From the NCBI GenBank assembly GCA_030431875.1, contig JAUIIG010000004.1, positions 26,212 through 90,211 on the forward strand: a DNA stretch of 64,000 bases, read 5' to 3'. Positions within the stretch are counted from its first letter, which is position 1; every line of letters begins with the position of its first letter. This stretch comes from Alphaproteobacteria bacterium (lineage in GTDB: Bacteria > Pseudomonadota > Alphaproteobacteria > Sphingomonadales > Sphingomonadaceae). Both the position numbers and the translations under genes were made by a program. Positions 38,473-47,103 of the stretch are shown here, piece by piece. The notes under the pieces are model-generated. The model was not told where the DNA came from and searched no databases. It saw only the letters and a list, made by a program, of their open reading frames with translations.

Positions 38473-38934
38473 TCAGGTCACCCGCCACACCCACAGCTTG
38501 ATCGAATTGGCATAGCGCGCACCGCTGCAGATGAAGATCGACTTGTTGAGCCACTCGTAAGGGCCATCAGGCGCGATGAATTCGGGCACGGTGCGGAAAT
38601 AGTATTCGGACGGATCGACGTCCTCGCCGGCCACCAGCCGCCGCATCACCTCCACCGGGCCATGGCGCAGCCCCTTGTTGCGAATCTGGATCAGCGCGCC
38701 GTCGTCGGTTTCGATGGCGTAGATGGCATCGGCAACAGTCACCCCGTCGTGCCGGGTCAGCTGCCAGTCGGCCGAATTGCCCATCAGCTTGCCCGAGATT
38801 CTCGGCCCCTTCACATGGCCGCCGGCGATGATCGGGATGATCCGCCGCGTGCCGTCATGGGTTTCACCGATCTGGCGTGGCTCTTCGAGCTCGCCGCTCG
38901 CCTCGTAGACGAATTCCAGTCCTGGTTGGATCAA
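38473..38934 (-). CDS. DUF3237 family protein
   Basis: Probable TTG start after GAGAGGAGAGG; GTRRIIPIIAGGHVKGPRISGKLMGNSADWQLTRHDGVTVADAIYAIETDDGALIQIRNKG. Confidence 0.83.
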   Translation of the reverse strand: MIQPGLEFVYEASGELEEPRQIGETHDGTRRIIPIIAGGHVKGPRISGKLMGNSADWQLTRHDGVTVADAIYAIETDDGALIQIRNKGLRHGPVEVMRRLVAGEDVDPSEYYFRTVPEFIAPDGPYEWLNKSIFICSGARYANSIKLWVWRVT

Positions 38935-39000
38935 TATACCTCTCCTCTCACGGCACGACTGTTCGGCGCAAAGCAGGCCGCGCGTCAAGCCGTGGCGGGA

Positions 39001-40263
39001 TCAGTCGAACGGGGTATTGGCAACGCGGGCAAAGTACTCGGCCACCTGCTCTTCCAGCTCCGCACCCGGCGGAAAGTGGCTGAGCTTGACGATGACCGTC
39101 CGGCTGGCCGGGTGGACATAGATGAACTGTCCGGCCAGGCCGACAGCCGAATAGGCGCCCGGTTCGTGGCCCAGTTGCCAGGTCTGGTAGCCATAGCCCG
39201 GCATGGGGCTGGCCGGATCGAGCGGCAGCATGGTGGTCATTTCGCGCACCCAGCCTTCGGGCAGCACGCGGCGATTGCCGACAGCGCCCTCGTCGAGCAT
39301 CAGCTGCCCCAGCCGCGCGAAATCGCGCAGCGTGGCGTTGAAGCCCATGCCCGCCAGCGCGCGTCCCGCACCAGACGGTCCGTCGGCCAGCCAGAAGGCA
39401 TTGCGCTCCGCCCCCAGCGGTTGCCACAGGCGCTCGGTCGTCAGCCGCGCCAGCGGCGTGCCGGTGGCGTTCTCCAGCACGCGACCCAGGACGGCGGTAT
39501 CGAGCGTGGCGTAGTTGAAACTGGTCCCCGGCGCCTCGCGACGCCCGATGCCGATGCCGAAATCGGCAAAGCGCGCGCGGTTGAGCACGATGGCGGTTTC
39601 ATGGATGCAGGCCGCGAGGCTGGGGTTCTCGCCGAAGTCATAGCGTTCGACGATATCCGCGCCGCTGCGCATCTGCAGCAACTGGCGGATCGTCACACCG
39701 TCGTATCCGCCGCCGCGTAGCGCGGGCCAGTAGATTACCGCCGCCTCGTCGAGCGAGCGGATCTCGCCGCGTGCCAGCGCCTGTCCCACCAACATGGCGA
39801 TGATCGTCTTCGACATCGAAAAGCCGATGTGCCGTTCGTCAGCACTGAAGCGGTTGCGGTAATCCTCGAACACGATCTGCCCGTCGCGCAGCACCAGCAT
39901 GGCGTCGGTATAGGTCGACTGGGCAAATTGCTCGTAGCCCTCGGGCATCATGAAGCCCTCTGCCACTTGCCACGGGCGCGCGTTTGCGGACCGTTCGACC
40001 CGGCGATTTGCCCAGACCTCGCTCGCCTCGCGGAAGGTGAAGGAATTCACTTCCGGATCGAGCAGGTGCCGCCGCATCGAAATGGTCGCGGGCGAGGGAT
40101 CACGGAAGACTATGTCCGGGCCGGAAGGCGCCGGGTCGAGCGGCGCAAGGTCGCGGCAGGCAGGTGCCACGTCCCATTGCCGCCACGAGTCGTCCGCAGA
40201 TTGTGCCTGTGCCGGCGCAGTGACCAACATTGCTGCGACTGCTGCGCCGACAAACAGGCGCAT
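39001..40263 (-). CDS. Serine hydrolase, beta-lactamase/class C family, exported
   Basis: 420 aa; signal peptide; HIGFSMSKTIIAMLVGQAL (SxxK), YATLDTAVLGRVLENATG (YxT/N-type). Confidence 0.87.
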   Translation of the reverse strand: MRLFVGAAVAAMLVTAPAQAQSADDSWRQWDVAPACRDLAPLDPAPSGPDIVFRDPSPATISMRRHLLDPEVNSFTFREASEVWANRRVERSANARPWQVAEGFMMPEGYEQFAQSTYTDAMLVLRDGQIVFEDYRNRFSADERHIGFSMSKTIIAMLVGQALARGEIRSLDEAAVIYWPALRGGGYDGVTIRQLLQMRSGADIVERYDFGENPSLAACIHETAIVLNRARFADFGIGIGRREAPGTSFNYATLDTAVLGRVLENATGTPLARLTTERLWQPLGAERNAFWLADGPSGAGRALAGMGFNATLRDFARLGQLMLDEGAVGNRRVLPEGWVREMTTMLPLDPASPMPGYGYQTWQLGHEPGAYSAVGLAGQFIYVHPASRTVIVKLSHFPPGAELEEQVAEYFARVANTPFD

Positions 40264-41744
40264 CAGGCCGGCTCCGCCACTTTCAGCCCGATGTCCTCGC
40301 TACGGGCGAAGTTGCCGTGCAGGCCGAAGCGCAGGCGGATCGGCACGTGGACCGTCGCCACCGGACCCTTCTCGATATCGAGCGCGTCGAAGATCAGCAG
40401 GTCGGTGTTGCGGTTCTCCAGCCGGTTGCAGAGCATGACGATCCAGCCGTCGCCTTCGGGGGCGTCAGGCGTGCGCGGGATGAAGCAGGGCTCCTGCAGG
40501 GACGAGACCGGGCCGCACCACCAGTGCTGCTCGCTGCCGTCTTCCAGGTTCTTGAGGAACAGGCAGTTCATCAGGAAGCCGCCAGCGCTGCCGCCCTTCA
40601 TCTCGCAGGGGCGCGACATGTCCATCTCCAGGCCCCAGGTGTACTGGTTCTTCAGCCCGGTGAAGCGGTCGTCGATGCGCGGGAATTCGCTGGCGGTCTC
40701 GGTCAGCTGGGTGATCTCGTCGAATTCGTCGGTGTTGCTCGACAGGTCGACGGTCCAGCGGGTCAGCTTGCTCATCGCTTCGGCGCCGTTGAATTCGGCG
40801 CCATGCACGTCGGGGAAGAAGGGGAACATGTTGTTCTTCGCTTCGGGCACCACGAAATGGATCTTGGTGCCTTCCTGCCAGGCGTTGACAACGTGGCTGG
40901 CAAAGCAGTTGTCACGCTTGAACCAGCGGATGTCCTCTTCCTTCAAGTCGTCACGGCGCGGGATGATGCCGAGGTAGACCGGCATGGTGGTATCAAAGCC
41001 GAAGTGGGGCATGCCCTTTTCAAGCCGTTCCCAGCTGCCGATCGAGGGCACGACGTGCAGCACCAGGTAATCGTCGGTGATCGCGAAGTCGTGCATCATG
41101 CAATAGTAGGGGGTCTTGAACCACACCTCGCGCACGAGCTCGTTGTCGGGGCTGATTTCCACCAGCGCGCAATCGTCGCTGCAGATGCCCGATGCGGCAT
41201 AGCACAGCGACACCATGTTGCCGGTCTTGGGATCGATCTTGGGGTGGGCCGTGAAGGTCTCGCTCTTCATCGCGCCGTCCCAGGTCTGCACCTGCTCGCG
41301 CTCCATGGTGACAGGGTCCATCATCAGCGCCGGGCTGTCTTCCTTCATCGCCCACAGCTTGCCGGCGAAGACCCAGGCATTGGTGTTGCCGGTGGCACGG
41401 TAGGTGCCCTTGGTCACCGGGTCGTCGGTCAGCGGGTTGCGATAGTGGCCCCACAGCGCCTTGCCCGCGTCGTGTTCCATCTGCCAGCGGTCGGTCTTGG
41501 CCCAGCGCTGCCGGAAGTCCACCTGCCCGTCATGGATGTGGAAGCGGGTGATCATGCCGTCGCCGTCGAAGGCAATCGAATCGCCCAGCATCGGCGGGAA
41601 TTGCGGATCGGGCTGGACGCGGAAGAAGGCGCCGTCGATCTCCTTGGGAATCTCTCCCTCGTAGGAGAGGTCTTCGATATCCGCCTCTACCCGGCTGGGG
41701 GTGTTGAATCCGGTAAAAGTCGGCGTGTCGGGGAATTTTGCCAT
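40263..41744 (-). CDS. Carotenoid oxygenase family protein (lignostilbene dioxygenase-like)
   Basis: 493 aa; DGAFFRVQPDPQFPPMLGDSIAFDGDGMITRFHIHDGQVDFRQRW, FTAHPKIDPKTGNMVSLCYAA, MMHDFAITDDYLVL. Confidence 0.9.
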   Translation of the reverse strand: MAKFPDTPTFTGFNTPSRVEADIEDLSYEGEIPKEIDGAFFRVQPDPQFPPMLGDSIAFDGDGMITRFHIHDGQVDFRQRWAKTDRWQMEHDAGKALWGHYRNPLTDDPVTKGTYRATGNTNAWVFAGKLWAMKEDSPALMMDPVTMEREQVQTWDGAMKSETFTAHPKIDPKTGNMVSLCYAASGICSDDCALVEISPDNELVREVWFKTPYYCMMHDFAITDDYLVLHVVPSIGSWERLEKGMPHFGFDTTMPVYLGIIPRRDDLKEEDIRWFKRDNCFASHVVNAWQEGTKIHFVVPEAKNNMFPFFPDVHGAEFNGAEAMSKLTRWTVDLSSNTDEFDEITQLTETASEFPRIDDRFTGLKNQYTWGLEMDMSRPCEMKGGSAGGFLMNCLFLKNLEDGSEQHWWCGPVSSLQEPCFIPRTPDAPEGDGWIVMLCNRLENRNTDLLIFDALDIEKGPVATVHVPIRLRFGLHGNFARSEDIGLKVAEPA

Positions 41745-41767
41745 CGTAAGTCCTCTCCTTGCGGATA

Positions 41768-41788
41768 ATTGTATGCTCTACTAACAAT
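41768..41788. promoter_or_regulatory. Palindromic operator ATTGT-N11-ACAAT between the carotenoid oxygenase and the marR-like gene
   Basis: ATTGTATGCTCTACTAACAAT lies in the divergent intergenic region; resembles 25636..25658. Confidence 0.6.
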
Positions 41789-41815
41789 CTCGGCAAGGCA
41801 GAGGAAAAAAGCACA

Positions 41816-42295
41816 TTGGCGGATGCCGCATTGATTCAGGACAAGACTTTGGCAGCGGGCTCGGAAACGGGAGCGCCGGAGTTTGGCGAACTTGACGGGA
41901 TCGTCGGTTTCCACCTGCGCCTGGCCCATGGCGCGGTGTATCGCCACTTTACGGAGACCTTTGTCGAACTGGACCTGACGCAAAAGCAGGTCAGCGTGCT
42001 GTGGCTGGTGGGAGAGATTCCGGGGCTGGCGCAGATCGAGGTGGGCACGCGACTGCGCATGGACCGGGCCACCACCATGACCATCGTCAACCGCCTGCAA
42101 TCGCGCGGCTACCTGCGGCGCGAACGGTCTGACAGCGATGGCCGCAAGCAGGCGCTGCACCTCACTGAGGCAGGCGAAGCCGCCCTGGTGAAGGCCAAGG
42201 CCAGCATTGCCGAACACGAGAAGTGGTTGAAAAGCCGGTTCACACCCGAAGAATCGGAAAAACTGGTGGAAATGCTCACGCGAATCCACGAATAG
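41816..42295 (+). CDS. MarR family transcriptional regulator (start uncertain, TTG 41816 or upstream 41759)
   Basis: LDLTQKQVSVLWLVGEIPGLAQIEVGTRLRMDRATTMTIVNRLQSRGYLRRERSDSDGRKQALHLTEAGEAAL winged-helix MarR sequence. Confidence 0.9.
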   Translation: MADAALIQDKTLAAGSETGAPEFGELDGIVGFHLRLAHGAVYRHFTETFVELDLTQKQVSVLWLVGEIPGLAQIEVGTRLRMDRATTMTIVNRLQSRGYLRRERSDSDGRKQALHLTEAGEAALVKAKASIAEHEKWLKSRFTPEESEKLVEMLTRIHE

Positions 42296-42325
42296 GGGCG
42301 TTCCAGGGAAGAGGACAAAGTCAAA

Positions 42326-43699
42326 ATGGCCGCACCGGCAGGCGGGGGCAGCAACCCCATCAACGTTATCAACGAAACGCCCATGGGGGTCCGCCAGTGG
42401 ATGGTGGTAATCCTGATGGTGCTGCTTAACGCCCTCGACGGGTTCGACGTGCTCTCCAGCGCCTTTGCCGCGCCCGGCATTACCGCCGACTGGGGCATCC
42501 CGCGCAGCGAGCTGGGCATCGTCCTCTCCGCAGAGCTGGTGGGCATGGGCTTCGGCTCGGTGCTGCTGGGCGGCGCAGCTGACAAGTTCGGCCGCAAGAA
42601 CACCATGATCGCCTGCCTGATCTTCATGGCCGCGGGCATGTGGATGGCAGGTCACGCCAATGGCGTGGGCGACATGTTCATCTACCGCTTCATCACCGGC
42701 ATCGGCATCGGCGGCATGCTTGCCGCGACCAATGCCGTGACGGCAGAATGCACCAACAACAAGTGGCGCAAGGCTGCCATCGCGGTCTACGTGGCGGGCT
42801 ACCCGCTGGGCGCGATCCTGGGCGGCATTGCCGCTTCGGAATGGCTGCTCGAAGCCTATGGCTGGCGCGGCGTGTTCGACTTCGGCGCCATCGTCACCGC
42901 GGCCCTGATCCCGGTGGTCTTCCTGATCGTGCCGGAAACCGCTCCCTACCACGCCAGCAAGGGCAACCTCGCAGGTGTGAACAAGACCCTGGCCGCCTAC
43001 GGCAAGCCGGCGATCGAAGCCCTGCCCGCCGCCGCCGCCAATGCGACCAAGCCCAAGGTGACCGATATCCTGTCGAACCGCCAGCTGCGTCCGGTGACGC
43101 TGTTGCTGGCCTTCGGCTATGCCTTCCACACGATCACCTTCTACTACATCCTGAAATTCGCCGTGCAGATCGTGGCCGACTACCCGCCGGGCTATCCCCC
43201 GTCGGACGCCGCAACCGTGCTGACCTGGGCCAATGTCGGCGGCTTTGCCGGTTCGGCCCTGTTCGGCTTCGTCATGGCGCGTCTTGGCATCAAGTGGCCG
43301 ACCGCGCTGATGCTGCTGCTCGGCTCGGTGGCCGTGGCCGCCTTCGGCCTCGGGCGCGAGACGCTGTCGGGCTGGCAATGGGCGACCATTATCACCGGCT
43401 TCTTCACCAATGCAGCGATCAGCGGCTACTACGCCGCCTTCGCGCGCGGTTTCCCGGCCTATGCCCGCGCTACCGGTACCGGCTTCGTGCTGGGCATCGG
43501 CCGTCTCGGTGCGGCCGGCAGTCCGCTGATTGCCGGTGCCCTGTTCGCCTGGCTGGGCAACGACGAACTGCTGGTGGTGTCCTGCATCATGGCCATGGGC
43601 TCGGTGATCTCGCTGATCCTGTTCCTGATGCTGCCCGAACGCGAGGGCGACGAGCTGGTGGGAGCCGCAGAGTCGACCACCGAAAAGACCTTCGGCTGA
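42326..43699 (+). CDS. MFS transporter, aromatic acid:H+ symporter-like
   Basis: 457 aa; WMVVILMVLLNALDGFDVLSSAFAAPGITADWGIPRSELGIVLSAELVGMGFGSVLLGGAADKFGRK. Confidence 0.88.
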   Translation: MAAPAGGGSNPINVINETPMGVRQWMVVILMVLLNALDGFDVLSSAFAAPGITADWGIPRSELGIVLSAELVGMGFGSVLLGGAADKFGRKNTMIACLIFMAAGMWMAGHANGVGDMFIYRFITGIGIGGMLAATNAVTAECTNNKWRKAAIAVYVAGYPLGAILGGIAASEWLLEAYGWRGVFDFGAIVTAALIPVVFLIVPETAPYHASKGNLAGVNKTLAAYGKPAIEALPAAAANATKPKVTDILSNRQLRPVTLLLAFGYAFHTITFYYILKFAVQIVADYPPGYPPSDAATVLTWANVGGFAGSALFGFVMARLGIKWPTALMLLLGSVAVAAFGLGRETLSGWQWATIITGFFTNAAISGYYAAFARGFPAYARATGTGFVLGIGRLGAAGSPLIAGALFAWLGNDELLVVSCIMAMGSVISLILFLMLPEREGDELVGAAESTTEKTFG

Positions 43700-43741
43700 C
43701 CCGAACGGGCAAGCCGGAAAGCAAAAGGAAGAGACGAGACC

Positions 43742-44854
43742 ATGAAGACCCGCGCCGCCGTAGCCTTCGAAGCCAAGAAACCACTCGAAATCGTCGAACT
43801 GGACCTCGAGGGCCCGAAGGAGGGCGAGGTGCTGGTGCAGATCATGGCCACCGGCATCTGCCACACCGACGCCTATACCCTTGATGGCTTCGACAGCGAG
43901 GGGATCTTCCCCTCGGTGCTCGGCCATGAAGGTGCAGGCGTGGTGCGCGAAGTCGGCGCGGGCGTTACCTCGGTGAAGCCGGGTGACCACGTGATCCCGC
44001 TCTACACGCCGGAATGCGGCAAGTGCAAAACCTGCCTAAGCGGCAAGTCCAACCTGTGCACTGCGATCCGTGCCACGCAGGGCAAGGGCCTGATGCCGGA
44101 CGGCACCAGCCGCTTCTCCTACAAGGGCCAGACGATCTACCACTACATGGGCTGTTCGACCTTTTCGAACTTCACCGTCCTGCCCGAAATCGCGGTCGCC
44201 AAGATCCGCGAGGACGCCCCGTTCAACACCTCGTGCTACATCGGTTGCGGGGTGACGACGGGTGTCGGTGCCGTGACCAAGACCGCGCAGGTCCAGCCGG
44301 GCGACAATGTGGTGGTGTTCGGCCTCGGCGGCATCGGGCTCAATGTGATCCAGGGCGCCAAGATGGCGGGTGCCAATGTCATCCTCGGCATCGACATCAA
44401 TCCCGAGCGCGAGGAATGGGGCAAGCAGTTCGGCATGACCCACTTCCTCAACACCAAGGGAATGAGCCGCGAAGACACGATCGCCAAGATCGTCGAACTG
44501 ACCGACGGCGGGGCGGACTTCAGCTTCGATGCTACCGGCAACACCGAAGTGATGCGTACCGCGCTGGAATGCTGCCACCGCGGCTGGGGCACCTCGATCA
44601 TCATCGGCGTGGCCGAGGCGGGCAAGGAAATCTCCACCCGCCCGTTCCAGCTGGTCACCGGCCGCAACTGGCGCGGCACGGCCTTCGGCGGGGCCAAGGG
44701 TCGCACTGACGTGCCGGTGATCGTCGACATGTACATGGACGGCAAGATCAAGATCGACCCGATGATCACCCACACGCTGACGCTGGACGAGATCAACAAG
44801 GGCTTCGACCTCATGCATGCGGGTGAATCGATCCGCAGCGTGGTGGTCTACTGA
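43742..44854 (+). CDS. adhC: S-(hydroxymethyl)glutathione dehydrogenase / class III alcohol dehydrogenase
   Basis: 370 aa; [68 protein letters not shown]. Confidence 0.96.
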   Translation: MKTRAAVAFEAKKPLEIVELDLEGPKEGEVLVQIMATGICHTDAYTLDGFDSEGIFPSVLGHEGAGVVREVGAGVTSVKPGDHVIPLYTPECGKCKTCLSGKSNLCTAIRATQGKGLMPDGTSRFSYKGQTIYHYMGCSTFSNFTVLPEIAVAKIREDAPFNTSCYIGCGVTTGVGAVTKTAQVQPGDNVVVFGLGGIGLNVIQGAKMAGANVILGIDINPEREEWGKQFGMTHFLNTKGMSREDTIAKIVELTDGGADFSFDATGNTEVMRTALECCHRGWGTSIIIGVAEAGKEISTRPFQLVTGRNWRGTAFGGAKGRTDVPVIVDMYMDGKIKIDPMITHTLTLDEINKGFDLMHAGESIRSVVVY

Positions 44855-44990
44855 TCCTGTTTCCGGCCGACGGGGGCATTTTTCTGCCCTCCCCGGCCAA
44901 TCAGTCTTTCACAAGACCGAAAATTTCGGCTATGTGATGAAATGAATCGCGACGAGCGAGCGATGCTGCGCGCGTAGAGGAGAGAGAACC

Positions 44991-45371
44991 ATGCTGAACC
45001 ACGTCTTCCTCGGCACCAACGATGTCGAGAAATCCCGCAAGTTCTACAATGCCACCATGAGCGCCATCGGTGTCTCGGCTGCCGGCGAATATCCGCACCT
45101 GACGGTCTACGCCAACGAAGGCGGCGCGGTTGCTGTCGGCAAGCCCGCCAACGGTGAAGCCGCTTCGGTTTCGAACGGCGCGACGCTGGGCCTCAAGGCT
45201 GCCAACTACGACGAAGTGAACGCCTGGCACGCTGCCGGCCTTGCCAATGGCGGCACCGACGAAGGCGCCCCCGGCGTGCGTCCGAACAGCCCCGGCCAGA
45301 TGTACGGCGCTTACCTGCGCGATCCGGACGGCAACAAGATCTGCGTCTTCTGCCCCAACGCCGAAGGCTGA
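44991..45371 (+). CDS. VOC family (glyoxalase/bleomycin resistance-like) protein 1
   Basis: 126 aa; MLNHVFLGTNDVEKSRKFYNATMSAIGV...YGAYLRDPDGNKICVFCP. Confidence 0.9.
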   Translation: MLNHVFLGTNDVEKSRKFYNATMSAIGVSAAGEYPHLTVYANEGGAVAVGKPANGEAASVSNGATLGLKAANYDEVNAWHAAGLANGGTDEGAPGVRPNSPGQMYGAYLRDPDGNKICVFCPNAEG

Positions 45372-45432
45372 TCGCAAACTGGCGGGCAACTGCGGAAAAG
45401 ACGCTGTTGCCCGCGAACAGGAGGATTGCCCC

Positions 45433-45813
45433 ATGTACAGCCACATGATGGTCGGCTCGAACGACCTCGAAAAAGCCAAGACCTTCTATGATGCCGTGTT
45501 CACCGCCATCGGCGGCAAGCCCGGCATTACCGATCCCAAGGGTCGGCTGGTCTACCTCCACAACGGCGGGATCTTCCTCGTCACCAAGCCGATCAATGGT
45601 GAGCCGGCCTGCGTTTCCAACGGCAGCACCATCGGCTTTGCCATGGATAGCCCGGAACAGGCCGACGCCTGGCATGCTGCCGGTGCGGCCGCAGGCGGTA
45701 CCGAGATCGAAGACCCGCCCGGCATGCGCGAGATGAACGGGACGAAGCTCTACCTCGCTTACCTGCGCGATCCCGACGGCCACAAGCTGTGTGCCCTGCA
45801 CCGGCCGGAGTAA
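45433..45813 (+). CDS. VOC family (glyoxalase/bleomycin resistance-like) protein 2
   Basis: 126 aa; MYSHMMVGSNDLEKAKTFYDAVFTAIGGKPG...YLAYLRDPDGHKLCALHRPE; tandem paralog. Confidence 0.9.
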   Translation: MYSHMMVGSNDLEKAKTFYDAVFTAIGGKPGITDPKGRLVYLHNGGIFLVTKPINGEPACVSNGSTIGFAMDSPEQADAWHAAGAAAGGTEIEDPPGMREMNGTKLYLAYLRDPDGHKLCALHRPE

Positions 45814-45823
45814 GGGAAGCGCA

Positions 45824-46678
45824 ATGACCCTCGAAACCGTCAGCCAAGCACGCTGTTTTACCGGCACCCAGGGCGTCTATCGTCACGATAGCAGCTCGAC
45901 CGGCACGCCCATGACCTTCGCGGTCTACGTGCCGGACCATGCCGAGGGCGAGAAGCTGCCGGTTCTGTGGTGGCTGTCGGGCCTGACCTGCACCCACGAA
46001 AACGCCATGATCAAGTGCGCCTATCACAAGGCCTGCGCCGATCATGGCGTGATCCTGGTCGGCCCCGACACCTCCCCACGCGGTCCGGACCTGAACGGCG
46101 ACGAAGTGCCTGACGACGAGGCCTACGATTTCGGCCAGGGCGCGGGCTTCTATGTCAACGCGACCGAAGAACCCTGGGCCAAGCACTTTCACATGCGCGA
46201 CTACGTCGAGCAGGAACTGCCCGCGTTGGTGGCTGACAACTTCCCCATCGACATGGACCGGCAGGGCATCTCGGGCCACTCGATGGGCGGCCACGGCGCG
46301 CTCACCGTATCGCTGCGCAATCCCGGTCGCTTCCGTTCGACCAGCGCCTTTGCCCCGATCGTATCACCGCTCAATTGCCCGTGGGGCGAGAAGGCGCTGA
46401 CCGGCTATATCGGCGCGGACAAGGCCGCATGGCGCGAATACGATGCCTGCGCCCTGATCGAAGACGGCGCGCGCCTGCCCAACCTGCTGGTGGACCAGGG
46501 CGCAGCAGACAATTTCCTCGAAGAACAGCTGAAGACGCACCTGCTCGAAGCAGCAGTGGCCGAGGCTGGAATGGACGCCACCATCCGGATGCAGCCGGGC
46601 TACGACCATTCCTATTTCTTCGTATCCACTTTCATTGCGGACCACATCGCATGGCACGCAGAGAGGCTGAAAGCATGA
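45824..46678 (+). CDS. fghA: S-formylglutathione hydrolase
   Basis: From MTLETVSQARCFTGTQGVYRHDSSSTGTPM; LPVLWWLSGLTCTHENAMIK, GISGHSMGGHGALT, GYDHSYFFVSTFI. Confidence 0.96.
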   Translation: MTLETVSQARCFTGTQGVYRHDSSSTGTPMTFAVYVPDHAEGEKLPVLWWLSGLTCTHENAMIKCAYHKACADHGVILVGPDTSPRGPDLNGDEVPDDEAYDFGQGAGFYVNATEEPWAKHFHMRDYVEQELPALVADNFPIDMDRQGISGHSMGGHGALTVSLRNPGRFRSTSAFAPIVSPLNCPWGEKALTGYIGADKAAWREYDACALIEDGARLPNLLVDQGAADNFLEEQLKTHLLEAAVAEAGMDATIRMQPGYDHSYFFVSTFIADHIAWHAERLKA

Positions 46679-47103
46679 GCGACAAGAGCCACATCATCGG
46701 CGAGATCATCGCCCGCCACCACGAACGTGAAGGGCCGCTGCTGCCCATCCTCAACGACGTGCAGGCCGAGTTCGGCTGCGTCGATAGCGAGGCGGAAGCC
46801 ATGATCGCGCACGGGCTGAACCTCAGCCGCGCCGACGTGCACGGCGTGGTCAGCTTCTACCACGACTACAAGAGCGAAGCCGACCCGCGCCCCGTGGTGC
46901 AGGTCTGCCGCGCCGAAGCCTGCAAGGCCCGCGGGGTCGAACAAATCATCGATGCAGCCAAGAATGCGGCTGGCGAGCGGGTTAAGGTGGTGCCGGTCTA
47001 TTGCCTCGGCCTGTGCAGCGCCGGTCCCGCCGCACGCACGGGCGACGACCTGCACGTGCGCCTCGACGCTGACAGCATCGCCAAGCTGGTTGAAAACGCA
47101 TGA
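46675..47103 (+). CDS. fdsG: NAD-dependent formate dehydrogenase gamma subunit
   Basis: 142 aa; EGPLLPILNDVQAEFGCVDSEAEAMIAHGLNLSRADVHGVVSFYHDY, thioredoxin-like 2Fe-2S subunit. Confidence 0.92.
   Translation: MSDKSHIIGEIIARHHEREGPLLPILNDVQAEFGCVDSEAEAMIAHGLNLSRADVHGVVSFYHDYKSEADPRPVVQVCRAEACKARGVEQIIDAAKNAAGERVKVVPVYCLGLCSAGPAARTGDDLHVRLDADSIAKLVENA

Noticed and set aside
41687-43990. 767-aa minus-strand ORF spanning MarR and MFS genes
   Set aside because: It is antisense to two recognisable genes. The translation is His/Gly/Ala/Asp-rich, typical of a shadow frame.
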